64,000 nt of DNA from Planctomycetota bacterium. Lineage in GTDB: Bacteria; Planctomycetota; UBA1135; GCA-002748355. The stretch lies in the NCBI GenBank assembly GCA_027021385.1, contig JALUUL010000015.1, positions 1 through 64,000 on the forward strand, in the 5' to 3' direction. Positions 1-8,828 of the stretch are shown here, in pieces (within the stretch, counting starts at the first letter, position 1; each line of letters opens with the position of its first letter). The notes under the pieces were generated by a model. It saw nothing but the letters and a program-made list of their open reading frames with translations. It did no database searches and was not told the origin of the DNA. The position numbers were made by a program, and so were the translations under genes.

Positions 1-1008
1 CGGGCGATTCCCGAAGGATTTTCCCAGAGTCACCTCGACCCCGTTCGAGAAGGCGAGGGGGAAACTCGGATTCACCCGATCGTCGACTCCGAACCACTGG
101 AGGTAGAACCGGGAGCCCATGAGCCCGCGGTCGGCGGGAACCTTCAGGAACATCTCGGCGCTGCCCGAGGCGTTGGATAGAGCGGGAATCAGCACATCCA
201 TGCTCGCGAGGAGGAAGCAACCCTTCAGACCGAGCGGGGCCAGGGAAAAGGGAAGCTTCAAGGCCCCCGCCGAACGGTTGCTCGAGCCGAGCGTCGCGAT
301 GACGGGGGAACCCGGCTTCGCCCCATAGAGGATCAAGGACATCGGGTTCTGTCCCCCGGGATTCGATGGAACCGCGAAGGCGCGGTTCTTTCCCGCCGGA
401 CAGGAGCTTCCGTAGAGAAGGGCCTTTCCGGGGTCGATCTTCGAACGCACGGCGTCCACGAAGTAGGAATGGACCCGATAACGGGTCTCATAGCAGTAAT
501 GGTCGATGACCAGGTAGCCGCCGATCAAGGTGTTGAGATACGGACTGTCGAAGGCCAGGCGTATCGAGAACGGCGGAGTTCCCGTCGTCGACGGAGGGAG
601 GGAAGGGAACACGAACTTCCGCCCGCTGATCACGGTCGCAAGGGTGTTCAACGACCCGGTCCCGGGTCCGAGGAAGCGGTTCGGAAAAGTTCCGACCGTC
701 GGAACGTAATTCCCCATGCGGACGGTCCACGTCGGGGACGTGCTCCTGCGGAGGGTCAGGTTGGGATAGACCTTTCCGTCCCTCCGGAAGGCGATCTCGG
801 TGATCGTCTTTCCGAACGGGACCTGGGAAGCCATCAGGTCGGCGCCGATGTACTGGGAGAAGCGGATCCTGTCGAAGCCGAAGGGTCGCTGGTCCAGGGA
901 ACCGGCTTCCTGCGTGGCGTAGGCCGCGGGGACGACGGATGTCTTGGTCGTCTGAGCGGCGAGGGACGAACCGAGAACGAGAAGGGAAAAGGGAATCGAA
1001 GACTTCAT
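1..1008 (-). CDS. Secreted hypothetical protein, tandem paralogue A (3' end beyond window)
   Basis: The reading frame is open from an ATG at 1006-1008 down to base 1, giving 336 codons without a stop, so the C-terminus lies outside the window. The N-terminus (MKSSIPFSLLVLGSSLAAQ) is a signal peptide. The body aligns along its length with the next gene: shared LDQRPFG(F/Y)DR(I/V)RF, RMGN, IDHYCYE, VDAVRS and LGLKGC blocks. The end (LQWFGVDDRVNP, then LAFSNGVEV) matches a tail module I associate with large secreted planctomycete proteins; that is recollection, not a search. By comparison with its neighbour about 40-50 residues are missing. I know no function. An exported structural or surface role is a guess. 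Confidence 0.8.
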   Translation of the reverse strand, partial: MKSSIPFSLLVLGSSLAAQTTKTSVVPAAYATQEAGSLDQRPFGFDRIRFSQYIGADLMASQVPFGKTITEIAFRRDGKVYPNLTLRRSTSPTWTVRMGNYVPTVGTFPNRFLGPGTGSLNTLATVISGRKFVFPSLPPSTTGTPPFSIRLAFDSPYLNTLIGGYLVIDHYCYETRYRVHSYFVDAVRSKIDPGKALLYGSSCPAGKNRAFAVPSNPGGQNPMSLILYGAKPGSPVIATLGSSNRSAGALKLPFSLAPLGLKGCFLLASMDVLIPALSNASGSAEMFLKVPADRGLMGSRFYLQWFGVDDRVNPSFPLAFSNGVEVTLGKSFGNRP

Positions 1009-1118
1009 GACGGGAGACTTTAAAAAAGAGGGAAGGAAACGGGGTCCACAGGATCCTAGCACGATTCAGGATCCGCGGAACATGCAAGGAACCGCAGCCG
1101 GTTCGACGGCCCGCCGGT

Positions 1119-2282
1119 TCATTTGAACGAGAACCTCGTGACCAGGGCCGCTCCCGGATCGACGAGGCCGTATCGGCCGTTGACGGTCTGGATCCGATTC
1201 GCCCCGTAGACGAAAGACCCCTCGAGGAGCCCCGAACCCAGGGATTTCCCGAGAACGATGTCGATTCCGTTGGAAAGCGCCAGGGGCAAGCCCGGGTTGA
1301 CCCGGGAATCGATCCCGATCCATTGGGCGAAGAAGCGCCCCCCCGCGAGATTCCGGTCGTAGGGAACCTTGACGACCCATTCGACCGACCCCGAGGCGTT
1401 CGTGGGCAAGGGCAGAAGGAAATCCTGGCTCACGTAGATTGAACACCCCTTCAAGCCGAGAGGAGAGAGGTCGTAAGGGAGCTTGAGTGAACCGAAGGCG
1501 GTCTTGCTGACTCCGAGCGCGGCGACGGCGACGGAAGAGGGCATCCCCCCATGGAGGAAAAGACGGAAGGGGAGAGGGCTCCCGGGATTCGTGGGGATCG
1601 CGGAAGCCCGATTCCGGTCCATCGGGCAGGAGACCCCGAAGTTCTTCGCAGATCCGAAATCCATCCTGCTCCGGACGGCGTCCACGTAGTAGGGATAGAG
1701 GGCGCCGCGGGATTCATAACAATAGTGATCGATCGCCAGGCCGGAAGGACCCAGGTATAGGAAGGGGGTATCGAGCGGGAAGCGGATCAGGAACGGAGCC
1801 GGGGGATTCGTCGCGGGAGGCAGGGAGGGGAAGGAGACCTTTTTTCCAGCGAAGACCGTTCGAAGCGTGTTGGCCGTCGTTCCGGGTCTAAGGTAGGCGG
1901 GGGAGGGTCTCGAGATCGAGAAGAGCTGGCGGTTCCGCACCCGGAACGGAGCCTTGGATGTATCCAGGTTCCCCATCCGGATCGTCCAAGTGGGAGTCAC
2001 GGTCCCCCGGGCGTTCCTGCGCCTGAGGGTCGTGGACCGGAACACGAGTCCGTCCCTCCGGTAGGAAAGGGCCGTGATCATGCTCCGCAGCGGCAACCCG
2101 CTTCCGATCAGGGATTTTCCGATCATCTGCGTGAACCGGACCCTGTCGTAGCCGAATGGACGTTGATCGAGGCCGTTCCCTTCCGTCGAGGCCTGTACTG
2201 AAGGGGCCACGGCGTACCGGACCTGAGCCGTCGAAAACCCGCAGAGAAGGAGAGTTCCGAGCAGGAAGATCGGGGACTTCAT
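1119..2282 (-). CDS. Secreted hypothetical protein, tandem paralogue B
   Basis: A 387-residue protein that starts with ATG at 2280-2282 and a signal peptide ending near FSTAQ. It is a full-length paralogue of the gene that follows it 110 bases downstream on the same strand. Shared blocks include LDQRPFGYDRVRF, FPSLPPATN, IDHYCYE, VDAVRSRMD, PLGLKGC and a C-terminal FAQWIGIDSRVNP with LALSNGIDI. The protein has several cysteines at conserved places (IDHYCYE, CP, KGC), which fits an exported, disulfide-stabilised fold. No catalytic motif is visible. The pair arose by tandem duplication and has diverged considerably. Function is unknown. Confidence 0.85.
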   Translation of the reverse strand: MKSPIFLLGTLLLCGFSTAQVRYAVAPSVQASTEGNGLDQRPFGYDRVRFTQMIGKSLIGSGLPLRSMITALSYRRDGLVFRSTTLRRRNARGTVTPTWTIRMGNLDTSKAPFRVRNRQLFSISRPSPAYLRPGTTANTLRTVFAGKKVSFPSLPPATNPPAPFLIRFPLDTPFLYLGPSGLAIDHYCYESRGALYPYYVDAVRSRMDFGSAKNFGVSCPMDRNRASAIPTNPGSPLPFRLFLHGGMPSSVAVAALGVSKTAFGSLKLPYDLSPLGLKGCSIYVSQDFLLPLPTNASGSVEWVVKVPYDRNLAGGRFFAQWIGIDSRVNPGLPLALSNGIDIVLGKSLGSGLLEGSFVYGANRIQTVNGRYGLVDPGAALVTRFSFK

Positions 2283-2550
2283 TGGAGACCTCGTTCGCGA
2301 GGGAGGGGAACGGAAGGAGGGTGGCCGGATTCCGGCACCCCGCCCAAGCTAGATGGTCCCCGAGAGGCGTCAAGTTGCACAAGGTCCGCAACTGTCCCAG
2401 GACTGCAACGTCTTTGGCCCCGGGGTCGGAGGCGGATCCCCCGCGGAACCGGCGAGGCCGTGTCGACAGCTCCGGCCGAGCGGGGTACCGTGTTCCGCCC
2501 CTTTCCGGGGCCCGCGGGGGGTTCCGGAAAGGCGAGGTCAGGAGGGCGAA

Positions 2551-3468
2551 ATGTCCGAAACGACGCAGCCGGGCCCGGTTCCGGGTTTCACTGAAGAGGA
2601 GTGCAAAACCAAGATCGGCTTCTGCGCCCAGCTCCGGGGCGGGGTCATCATGGATGTGACGAATCCGGAACAGGCCCGGATCGCCGAGGATTCCGGAGCC
2701 GCTGCGGTCATGGCCCTCGAACGCGTTCCTGCGGACATTCGCAGGGAAGGTGGTGTCGCCCGCATGGCCGATCTCGGGATCATCAGGGAGATCCAGGAGG
2801 CGGTCAGCATTCCGGTCATGGCCAAGTGCCGGATCGGGCACTTCGTGGAGGCTCAGATCCTCCAGGCCCTGGAGGTCGATTGCATCGACGAGAGCGAGGT
2901 CCTGACCCCCGCCGACGAGGAACGCCACGTGTGGAAGCGGGATTTCCCGATCCCCTTCGTCTGCGGTTGCCGGAACCTTGGGGAGGCCCTCCGCAGGATC
3001 CACGAGGGCGCTGCGATGATCCGGACCAAAGGGGAGGCCGGTACGGGAAACATCGTGGAAGCCGTCCGTCACATGCGGGCCGTGGTCTCCGGGATCGACC
3101 AGTTGACGAAGGCCGGGGAGGAGGAACTCGAGGCGAAAGCCGCGGATTTCCGGGTCCCTCTCGAACTCGTCCGTTGGGTCGCGAGGAATGGACGCCTCCC
3201 GGTTCCCAATTTTTCGGCGGGCGGGGTCGCCACGCCCGCGGACGCCGCCTTGATGATGCAGCTCGGCGCCGAGGCCGTCTTCGTGGGATCAGGGATCTTC
3301 AAGTCCGACGATCCGGAGTCCCGGGCCCGGGCCATCGTCCAAGCAGTTACTCACTACCGCGACCCCGCGACTCTCGCGGAGGTGACGATGGGACTGAAGG
3401 GTGCGATGAAAGGCCTCGAGATCGGAAACATCCCGGACGACCAGAGGCTCGCGGATCGGGGGATCTGA
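2551..3468 (+). CDS. pdxS: Pyridoxal 5'-phosphate synthase lyase subunit PdxS
   Basis: This is the synthase half of the DXP-independent vitamin B6 pathway, making PLP from ribose 5-phosphate, glyceraldehyde 3-phosphate and ammonia supplied by PdxT. The 305-residue product has the family landmarks: GGVIMDV with Asp35, the lysine of [10 protein letters not shown] (Lys92) that forms the substrate Schiff base, and [11 protein letters not shown] with Lys160. An upstream in-frame extension is open, but the ATG at 2551 sits 5 bases after CAGGAGGG and gives the family-typical N-terminus. pdxT follows after 23 bases, so the two are co-transcribed. Confidence 0.97.
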   Translation: MSETTQPGPVPGFTEEECKTKIGFCAQLRGGVIMDVTNPEQARIAEDSGAAAVMALERVPADIRREGGVARMADLGIIREIQEAVSIPVMAKCRIGHFVEAQILQALEVDCIDESEVLTPADEERHVWKRDFPIPFVCGCRNLGEALRRIHEGAAMIRTKGEAGTGNIVEAVRHMRAVVSGIDQLTKAGEEELEAKAADFRVPLELVRWVARNGRLPVPNFSAGGVATPADAALMMQLGAEAVFVGSGIFKSDDPESRARAIVQAVTHYRDPATLAEVTMGLKGAMKGLEIGNIPDDQRLADRGI

Positions 3469-3491
3469 ACCCGGGCCCGCCCGGCCGTGCC

Positions 3492-4073
3492 ATGTCGAAG
3501 ATCGGCGTTCTCGCCCTGCAAGGGGATTTCCGGAACCATGGAGCCGCGTTCTCGAAGAGAGGGTATCGCCTCCGGGAAATCCGGAAACCAAAGGACCTCG
3601 AGGACCTCGAGGGCCTGATTCTTCCCGGAGGGGAGAGCACGACCCTCCTTCGACTCCTGGATCGGGACCCTGAACTGAAACGGGCCCTCCAGGAGGCCAT
3701 CCCTGGGGTTCCGGTCCTCGCGACCTGCGCGGGACTCGTGCTCTGCGCCCGGGAGGTGAGGAACCCCAGACAGCCTTCCCTGGGATTCCTGGACCTCGTC
3801 GTGACCCGCAACGGCTATGGAAGGCAGATCCGTTCCGCCGTCGTCCCTCTCCGCGGACTCGGGGGTTTCCCGGATTGCGAAGGAGTCTTCATCCGGGCTC
3901 CGAGGATTCTCGAGATCGGACCCGAGGTCCGGGTTCTGGCGGAGAGAAACGGAGACCCCGCCCTTGTACAACAAGGGGGGATCCTCGCGGCTTGTTTCCA
4001 CCCGGAACTCGAAGAGGATCACCCGGTCCTGGATCTCTTCCTCTCGAACCTGAACCAGGGAAACAGAGAATGA
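3492..4073 (+). CDS. pdxT: Pyridoxal 5'-phosphate synthase glutaminase subunit PdxT
   Basis: A class I glutamine amidotransferase that releases ammonia from glutamine and channels it to PdxS. The 193-residue protein begins KIGVLALQGDF, as the family does. It has the GGES loop (47-50), the nucleophile Cys79 in ATCAGLVL, and the His170/Glu172 pair in FHPEL, so the triad is intact. The start is the ATG at 3492; the longer open frame upstream is a shadow of pdxS. Its stop overlaps the next start (ATGA), which suggests translational coupling with the downstream oxidoreductase. Confidence 0.96.
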   Translation: MSKIGVLALQGDFRNHGAAFSKRGYRLREIRKPKDLEDLEGLILPGGESTTLLRLLDRDPELKRALQEAIPGVPVLATCAGLVLCAREVRNPRQPSLGFLDLVVTRNGYGRQIRSAVVPLRGLGGFPDCEGVFIRAPRILEIGPEVRVLAERNGDPALVQQGGILAACFHPELEEDHPVLDLFLSNLNQGNRE

Positions 4074-5068
4074 AACGAATCAAGGTCGTGTCGTTCGGGC
4101 TCGGCCCGATCGGGCTCCGGGCCGCCGCCCTCGCCGCCTCGAAAGACCGCCTCGAGATTGTCGGGGCCGTGGATATCGACGAGTCCTTGGTCGGGAAGGA
4201 TCTGTTGGAACTCACCGGGGAAACGAGGACCTCGGGAATCCGCGTCTCTTCCGACGCCGCGGAGGTGATCCGTGGAACGAAGCCGGATGTCGTGATCCAC
4301 TGCACATCCTCCTTCATTCCCGCGGTCCTCGACCAGTACCTGCTCCTCCTGGAGCACGGGGTGAACGTCGTGAGTTCGACGGAGGAGATGCTGTGGCCGA
4401 CCCTCCGCCGCCCTGACCTCGCGCAAAGGATCCACGAAGCGGCGATGGGTTCAGGGGCCACGATTCTCGGCACTGGTGTGAACCCGGGTTTCGTCATGGA
4501 CTTGCTGCCAGCGTTCGCGACTTCCGTCTGCCGGGACGTGAAGAAGATTTTATGCAGGCGTCATGTGGACGCCTCGAACCGGCGAGGACCCTTCCAGAAG
4601 AAGATCGGAGCGGGTCTGGAGGAGTCCGTCTTCCGGGAACTCGCCGGCGAAGGAAAGCTCGGACATATCGGGCTCCGTGAATCCGTCGCCCTTCTCGGGG
4701 CGGCTTGCGGCTTCGACCTGGACGATATCGGTCAGTCCATCGAACCCGTCCTGGCCGACCGGGACCTCGAGACCCCCCACGTCTCGGTCCAGAAGGGACA
4801 GGTCGCCGGAATCGACAACCGTGGTTGGGGAAAGAAGGATGGAGAGACGCTGGTCGAGATGGACCTGAAGATGTACGTGGGATGCCCGGAACCGCGGGAC
4901 GAGGCGATCCTGGATTCGGACCCCCCGATGCACATCGTGATCCCCCGGGGAACCTTCGGGGATACGGCGACGGCCGCCATGCTCGTGTCGTGCATACCCG
5001 GGGTCGTCTCCGGCGCTCCCGGACTGAAGACGATGCTGGACCTCCCGGTTCCGCACATCCTTCGATGA
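4070..5068 (+). CDS. Dihydrodipicolinate reductase-like NAD(P)-dependent oxidoreductase (2,4-diaminopentanoate dehydrogenase type)
   Basis: The 332-residue protein opens with a Rossmann nucleotide loop (SFGLGPIGLRAA), followed by VDIDESLVGKDL and DVVIHCTSS. The TGVNPGFVMDLLP block is typical of the diaminopentanoate dehydrogenase branch of the DapB-like superfamily and not of true lysine-biosynthesis DapB. Exact substrate is unknown, and an amino-acid or imine substrate is an inference. The ATG overlaps the pdxT stop by four bases and pyrE begins 10 bases after its stop, so it belongs to the same operon. Association with PLP synthesis could reflect a PLP-linked amino-acid pathway, but nothing in the sequence proves this. 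Confidence 0.8.
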   Translation: MKRIKVVSFGLGPIGLRAAALAASKDRLEIVGAVDIDESLVGKDLLELTGETRTSGIRVSSDAAEVIRGTKPDVVIHCTSSFIPAVLDQYLLLLEHGVNVVSSTEEMLWPTLRRPDLAQRIHEAAMGSGATILGTGVNPGFVMDLLPAFATSVCRDVKKILCRRHVDASNRRGPFQKKIGAGLEESVFRELAGEGKLGHIGLRESVALLGAACGFDLDDIGQSIEPVLADRDLETPHVSVQKGQVAGIDNRGWGKKDGETLVEMDLKMYVGCPEPRDEAILDSDPPMHIVIPRGTFGDTATAAMLVSCIPGVVSGAPGLKTMLDLPVPHILR

Positions 5069-5078
5069 GGAACCAGGC

Positions 5079-5681
5079 ATGAACGAAGAAACCCGGGAAG
5101 GGAAGATGCACCCGCACCTTAAGAGCGCGAGAGCGAGGCTCCTGGAACTCGTGCGCGAGAAAGCCTACGTCGGAGGCCTCCGAATCACCCTGTCCTCGGG
5201 CAAGACCTCGGATTACTACGTCGACGGGAAGAAGATCACCTTGGACCCCGAGGGCCTCCACCTCTTCGCGAAACTCCTCCTCGCGGAACTCGAGTCCTAT
5301 CCCGAGGTCACGGCGGTCGGGGGAATGTCGATCGGCGCCGACCCGATCGCGGCCGCGGTCTGCGCCCTCTCCCACGAGGGCCCCAGACCGATCCGCGCGT
5401 TCCTCGTCAGGAAGGAACCGAAGGGGCATGGGACCGGAAGCCTGGTGGAAGGGGAACTGGAGCCTGGAGACAAGGTCGCGGTTGTCGAGGATACGATCAC
5501 GACGGGGGGAAGCAGCGAGAAGGTCTGCCGGATCCTCGAGGACATGGGGGTCGAGATCGCAGTCGTCCTCGCCCTCGTCGACCGGGAGGACCCTGACGGC
5601 GACTCTTTCCGCAGGCGCAGGAACGTGGTTCCGATCTTCCGGATCTCGGAGATCCGGGATCGGAAAGGAACGGAGGACTGA
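5079..5681 (+). CDS. pyrE: Orotate phosphoribosyltransferase
   Basis: Transfers phosphoribose from PRPP to orotate to give OMP in pyrimidine synthesis. The 200-residue product has the N-terminal FxLxSGxxSxYYxD type segment (RITLSSGKTSDYYVDGKK, residues 35-52), the flexible loop lysines (RKEPKGHGTG) and the PRPP-binding signature VAVVEDTITTGGSS (133-146). Length fits the family. The first ATG at 5079 is used here; an in-frame ATG at 5106 would shorten it by nine residues. It ends one base before the next start, within the pdx operon. Confidence 0.95.
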   Translation: MNEETREGKMHPHLKSARARLLELVREKAYVGGLRITLSSGKTSDYYVDGKKITLDPEGLHLFAKLLLAELESYPEVTAVGGMSIGADPIAAAVCALSHEGPRPIRAFLVRKEPKGHGTGSLVEGELEPGDKVAVVEDTITTGGSSEKVCRILEDMGVEIAVVLALVDREDPDGDSFRRRRNVVPIFRISEIRDRKGTED

Positions 5682-5682
5682 A

Positions 5683-6165
5683 ATGACCGAGGCTCCCCTG
5701 GACCGCATCGGTCCCGCCCTGGGCCGCGTCCCGAGCGGGATCTTCCTCTGCGTCTGCAGGGCGGAGGAAAAAGTCCTCCCGTTCATAGCTTCCTGGGTTC
5801 AGCAGGCAGCGATGAATCCCCCATGCCTCACAGTGGCCGTTCAGGAGACCCGCGAGGCCCTCTCCCTCTGCGAACCCGGCAAGGGGGCCTTCACCCTCTC
5901 CCTTCTCCCCGCGGGCGCATCCCATCTGATGAAGCCCTTCTTCGGGGATTCGGGAGAGGACCCCTTCGGAGACCTAGAGACCCGTTCCAACGGCTCAGGA
6001 GGTCTCTACCTCGCCGAGGCCCTCGCATGGTTCGAATGCAGCGTCCTGGGACGAGCCCCCGCGGGCGACCACCAGGTCATCATCGGAGAGGTTCTCGAGG
6101 GAGAGATCCTCGACCCGGGGAAAGAACCCTGGATCCACCTGCGGAAGAACGGACTCCGGTATTGA
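5683..6165 (+). CDS. Flavin reductase-like domain protein
   Basis: A 160-residue protein resembling the FMN-binding split-barrel family of flavin reductases: an N-terminal LGRVPSGIFLCVCR segment, then SWVQQAAMNPPCLTVAV, which matches the position where these proteins bind FMN phosphate, then a C-terminal EALAWFECSVLGRAPAGDHQVIIGEVLEG that matches the family's conserved H-x-(I/V)-x-(I/V)-G-x-V tail. It probably supplies or uses reduced flavin; the partner is not identifiable. The start is the ATG one base after the pyrE stop, and a small membrane gene follows after 8 bases. Confidence 0.8.
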   Translation: MTEAPLDRIGPALGRVPSGIFLCVCRAEEKVLPFIASWVQQAAMNPPCLTVAVQETREALSLCEPGKGAFTLSLLPAGASHLMKPFFGDSGEDPFGDLETRSNGSGGLYLAEALAWFECSVLGRAPAGDHQVIIGEVLEGEILDPGKEPWIHLRKNGLRY

Positions 6166-6173
6166 AGGAATCC

Positions 6174-6467
6174 ATGAGCACGAAAAAGGAATCGCCGGCC
6201 TGGATCTCGTCCCTCTGGCATCGGGCCGAGCCGTGGATCCTCTTCCTTTCGATCCTTCTCCTTCCATTCCTCAGGGAAGGTCGAGGGATCTGCTGGTCCG
6301 CGATTTTCGGAATCCTCCTCATCCGCTCGGTCCTGCGCTGGCGTGAGGCCTGGAAATACTTTTCCCTGGATACGATCGGGAACTTCGTCCGGAGTCTTCT
6401 CGTCCTCTGCTCCTTCGTTCTCCTCCTGTTCTTCCTCCACGGGATCGCCCCGGACTGGACCGGTTGA
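6174..6467 (+). CDS. Small membrane protein of unknown function
   Basis: A 97-residue hydrophobic protein. After a polar N-terminus it shows segments around WILFLSILLLPFL, ICWSAIFGILLIRSVL and a C-terminal LLVLCSFVLLLFFLHGI, so two or three transmembrane helices are likely. It starts at an ATG 8 bases after the flavin reductase stop, preceded by AAGGAA, and is the last gene of the pdxS-to-here operon. I do not recognise the family. The arrangement suggests it is expressed with the flavin reductase-like protein, but a functional link is only an inference. Confidence 0.65.
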   Translation: MSTKKESPAWISSLWHRAEPWILFLSILLLPFLREGRGICWSAIFGILLIRSVLRWREAWKYFSLDTIGNFVRSLLVLCSFVLLLFFLHGIAPDWTG

Positions 6468-6570
6468 CCCTCACTGGAACGGATCCCGGAATTCCGCTAA
6501 ATCCGCGTCGTGGATCGGTCGATTCTTCGATAGGAAGGAAGATTCCGGCCCCCTTGGAATTGGAGGACCT

Positions 6571-7368
6571 ATGCACATCCCCCGTACTCTCTGTCTTTTC
6601 TCGCTCTCCGGCCTTTTCGCCTGCAGCGGACTCGGAATCAAGGCCGACGCCGGCTACGCCCAGCTCGACCTGACGGGGAACATGGCGCTGGCTCCGACCG
6701 CCGGGGGCGTGCCCCTAGGAACCATCAAGGTCGATTTCGAAGACAACCTGGGTCTACGGGACAGCTACGGCAGCCCCTACGGGCGAGTCGAACTCGCTGC
6801 GGGCGTCGCCTCCTTCACCTTCTCCGGCCTCAACTACGACAAAAGCGGCCGCGGAACGCTGAACGCTTCCTTCGGCGACATCCCGGTCAACGCCCAGGTC
6901 CAGACGGATCTCCAGCTCACGAACCTGAAGGGCGCGATCCACTTCGATCTCCTGAACCTCGGAATCGTCCGGATCTCACCGGGTGTAGGGGTCGACTTGA
7001 TGGACCTGAACATGGATGTCACCGCCGTCGCCGGGCCGGGACTCGGCACGACGGAATCCCTCGACGTCATCGCTCCGATCCCGATCGCATTCGTGCAGGG
7101 AGAGGTGGACCTCGGACCCGTTTCCGGGACCCTCGACGTCGGAGGGATCAAGGTGAACCTCAAGGACTTCACGAATTCCAATGACACCGCGGACGTTACG
7201 TTCTGGGATGTCGAGGCCCTCCTCCGCTGGAGCCCCATTCCAAAGCTCGAAGTCTTCGGGGGATACCGTTGGATCCATCTGGAAGGCGACGGAAAGGCCA
7301 GCGGACAGGACTTCGCGGCGAACCTCGATCTGAGGGGATTCATCCTGGGAGGAGGGATCTACTTCTGA
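6571..7368 (+). CDS. Outer-membrane-type protein, probable lipoprotein or beta-barrel
   Basis: A 265-residue exported protein. The N-terminus has a lipobox-like LFACSGLG, so lipidation at that cysteine is possible. The body alternates hydrophobic and polar residues in short glycine-rich strands (VDFEDNLGLRDSYGSPYGRVEL, split by turns) and ends in GGGIYF, with the C-terminal aromatic typical of outer-membrane barrels. The two signals conflict, because a lipidated barrel is unusual, so the class is uncertain. The ATG at 6571 lies 4 bases after GGAGG. It converges with the PstS-like gene, with 10 bases between the stops. Confidence 0.7.
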   Translation: MHIPRTLCLFSLSGLFACSGLGIKADAGYAQLDLTGNMALAPTAGGVPLGTIKVDFEDNLGLRDSYGSPYGRVELAAGVASFTFSGLNYDKSGRGTLNASFGDIPVNAQVQTDLQLTNLKGAIHFDLLNLGIVRISPGVGVDLMDLNMDVTAVAGPGLGTTESLDVIAPIPIAFVQGEVDLGPVSGTLDVGGIKVNLKDFTNSNDTADVTFWDVEALLRWSPIPKLEVFGGYRWIHLEGDGKASGQDFAANLDLRGFILGGGIYF

Positions 7369-7378
7369 GTCTATGGGC

Positions 7379-8353
7379 TCATTCCTGTCGCAATCTTTCC
7401 CCAACCTGGAGCCTCCCCGTCCCCCCGCAAAGGTCGGCTGCTATCTCCTCCGCCTCTCTACTCGTTTCAGGACCCATGACGACGAACATCTCCACGGAGA
7501 GAGGGTATTTTCGATCCACGATCGACGCATTACTCGGGAAGATCCCGTCGACGGCGAGAACCCTGCATCCCATGTCCTCCACCCTCCCGATGACCTGATA
7601 GGGAAGGAGTGCGATCGAGAACGGGTTCTTCCGCAAGGACTCGAAAACCATCGAGAGAAGAGAAATGTTCTTGAGGTTTTCGGGAACGGATCTTCCCGGG
7701 AACAGCCTCCTCTCGATGAGAACCGTGGAGGGATGATCCGCGGCCAAGGTCAGGATCTCGTTCCGCCCTTCTCCCTTTCCGATTCCTTCCACTCGTCCGG
7801 CCCACAAGTCGAACAGAGCTTCCCTAGAAACCTGAAAGACCTTCGAGGAACGGTTCATCACCGCAATGACCGCCAGGTAACCGAGGTGCCTCGCCCTCAA
7901 CCCCCTGAGGCGATCCCTATGAGTCAAAGGAAGGCTCGTGACTCCGAGATCCAGCTTCCCGGCCTTCAAGAGGGACAGGATCCTCTCGTGGGGACTCGGG
8001 ACCGTGAGGATTCGAATATCGGGATGTCTGGACTCCAGACCATTCCGTATTCCCCCCTGACCGATGAAGGAGTGGACCGCATCCAGACCGATCCTGACCG
8101 TTTTCTTCTTCTCCCCGGGATCCCGGACGGCCGCAACGGGGCGGACCCGCTCGGATCCCATCCCATTCCCTCCGGCGACGATCCGCTCGACCCCTCCTCC
8201 GAGGGGAATCCGCTCGCTCAACACCGCCAGGACCTCCGGAGGCGGGGATTCCACGGACACCGGATCTCCCTGGAAGGCCATCAAGCCTCCCGTCCCTATG
8301 ATCAGGAGAACCCCCGTGACGACGGCAGGCCCTCTCGTCCCCCACTCTCTCAT
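7379..8353 (-). CDS. PstS-like periplasmic substrate-binding protein (orphan)
   Basis: A 324-residue exported protein with one N-terminal hydrophobic segment (residues about 8-24). The body has the layout of phosphate-type binding proteins: an early VRIGLDAVHSFIGQG, then LLKAGKLDLGVTSLPL, LGYLAVIAVMNRSS, and FDLWAGRVEG, which matches the IfsGki-type motif of PstS relatives. The start is the ATG at 8351-8353, preceded by GGGGGGA; the open frame extends further upstream but without a ribosome site. No pstCAB transport genes are nearby, so it may act as a sensor or with distant partners. Ligand unknown. Confidence 0.75.
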   Translation of the reverse strand: MREWGTRGPAVVTGVLLIIGTGGLMAFQGDPVSVESPPPEVLAVLSERIPLGGGVERIVAGGNGMGSERVRPVAAVRDPGEKKKTVRIGLDAVHSFIGQGGIRNGLESRHPDIRILTVPSPHERILSLLKAGKLDLGVTSLPLTHRDRLRGLRARHLGYLAVIAVMNRSSKVFQVSREALFDLWAGRVEGIGKGEGRNEILTLAADHPSTVLIERRLFPGRSVPENLKNISLLSMVFESLRKNPFSIALLPYQVIGRVEDMGCRVLAVDGIFPSNASIVDRKYPLSVEMFVVMGPETSREAEEIAADLCGGTGRLQVGERLRQE

Positions 8354-8828
8354 ACATCCCCCCGGGAATCTTCTCGTCCGATCTATCGACAACCGCCGGT
8401 CGAGGAGTGAGACGGATGTCGGAAAAAACGACAGGGAGGCCGGATTTCGTTGCGGACTACGACAGAACCCCCAAGATCTGGTCAGGGAATGCATCGAAAT
8501 CCTGCGCGTGGCATGGGGATTTCCCCCGGAGCCGAGAGTGGAAAAGAAACTATTATCTTGTAATACGTATATGTATTGGTTTGAGGAGGTGGATCACCCA
8601 TCCCTCATTCCCGACCCCACCCTCGGAAACTCCCCGGGATAAAAGTGTTAATAATATATGGAAGCGGTTACATAGCAGTGATTTAAGAAAGCCGGAGGGG
8701 TCAGGGCTCCGCATTCCGAGTGGGTCGAAGAATTCGAAAAGGGAAAGAGAGAAGGCTAAGATGCCCCTCTCATCCACCTCCCGGCGCAGGGTCCGGGAAC
8801 GGATGAACAGCCCCAGGGGGAAAGAACG
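8354..8828. other. Non-coding stretch upstream of dnaN with two AT-rich islands (candidate origin or promoter region)
   Basis: No convincing gene is present here. Two islands stand out in GC-rich surroundings: about 8541-8580 (30 of 40 bases A/T by my count) and about 8641-8690 (36 of 50). The first contains the palindrome ATACGTAT flanked by AATAC...GTATT. The second contains TGTTAATAA, two mismatches from a DnaA box. I find no exact TTATCCACA. The region could unwind as an origin element or simply hold the promoters of the divergent PstS-like gene and of dnaN. Confidence 0.4.

Noticed and set aside
7373-8410. A long rightward ORF opposite the PstS-like gene
   Set aside because: Its protein is low-complexity and Pro/Arg-rich, as expected for an antisense shadow in GC-rich DNA, while the minus frame has a signal peptide and PstS motifs.
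8640-8700. Canonical DnaA boxes upstream of dnaN
   Set aside because: No TTATCCACA was found there; the best match has two mismatches, so I report only AT-rich islands.
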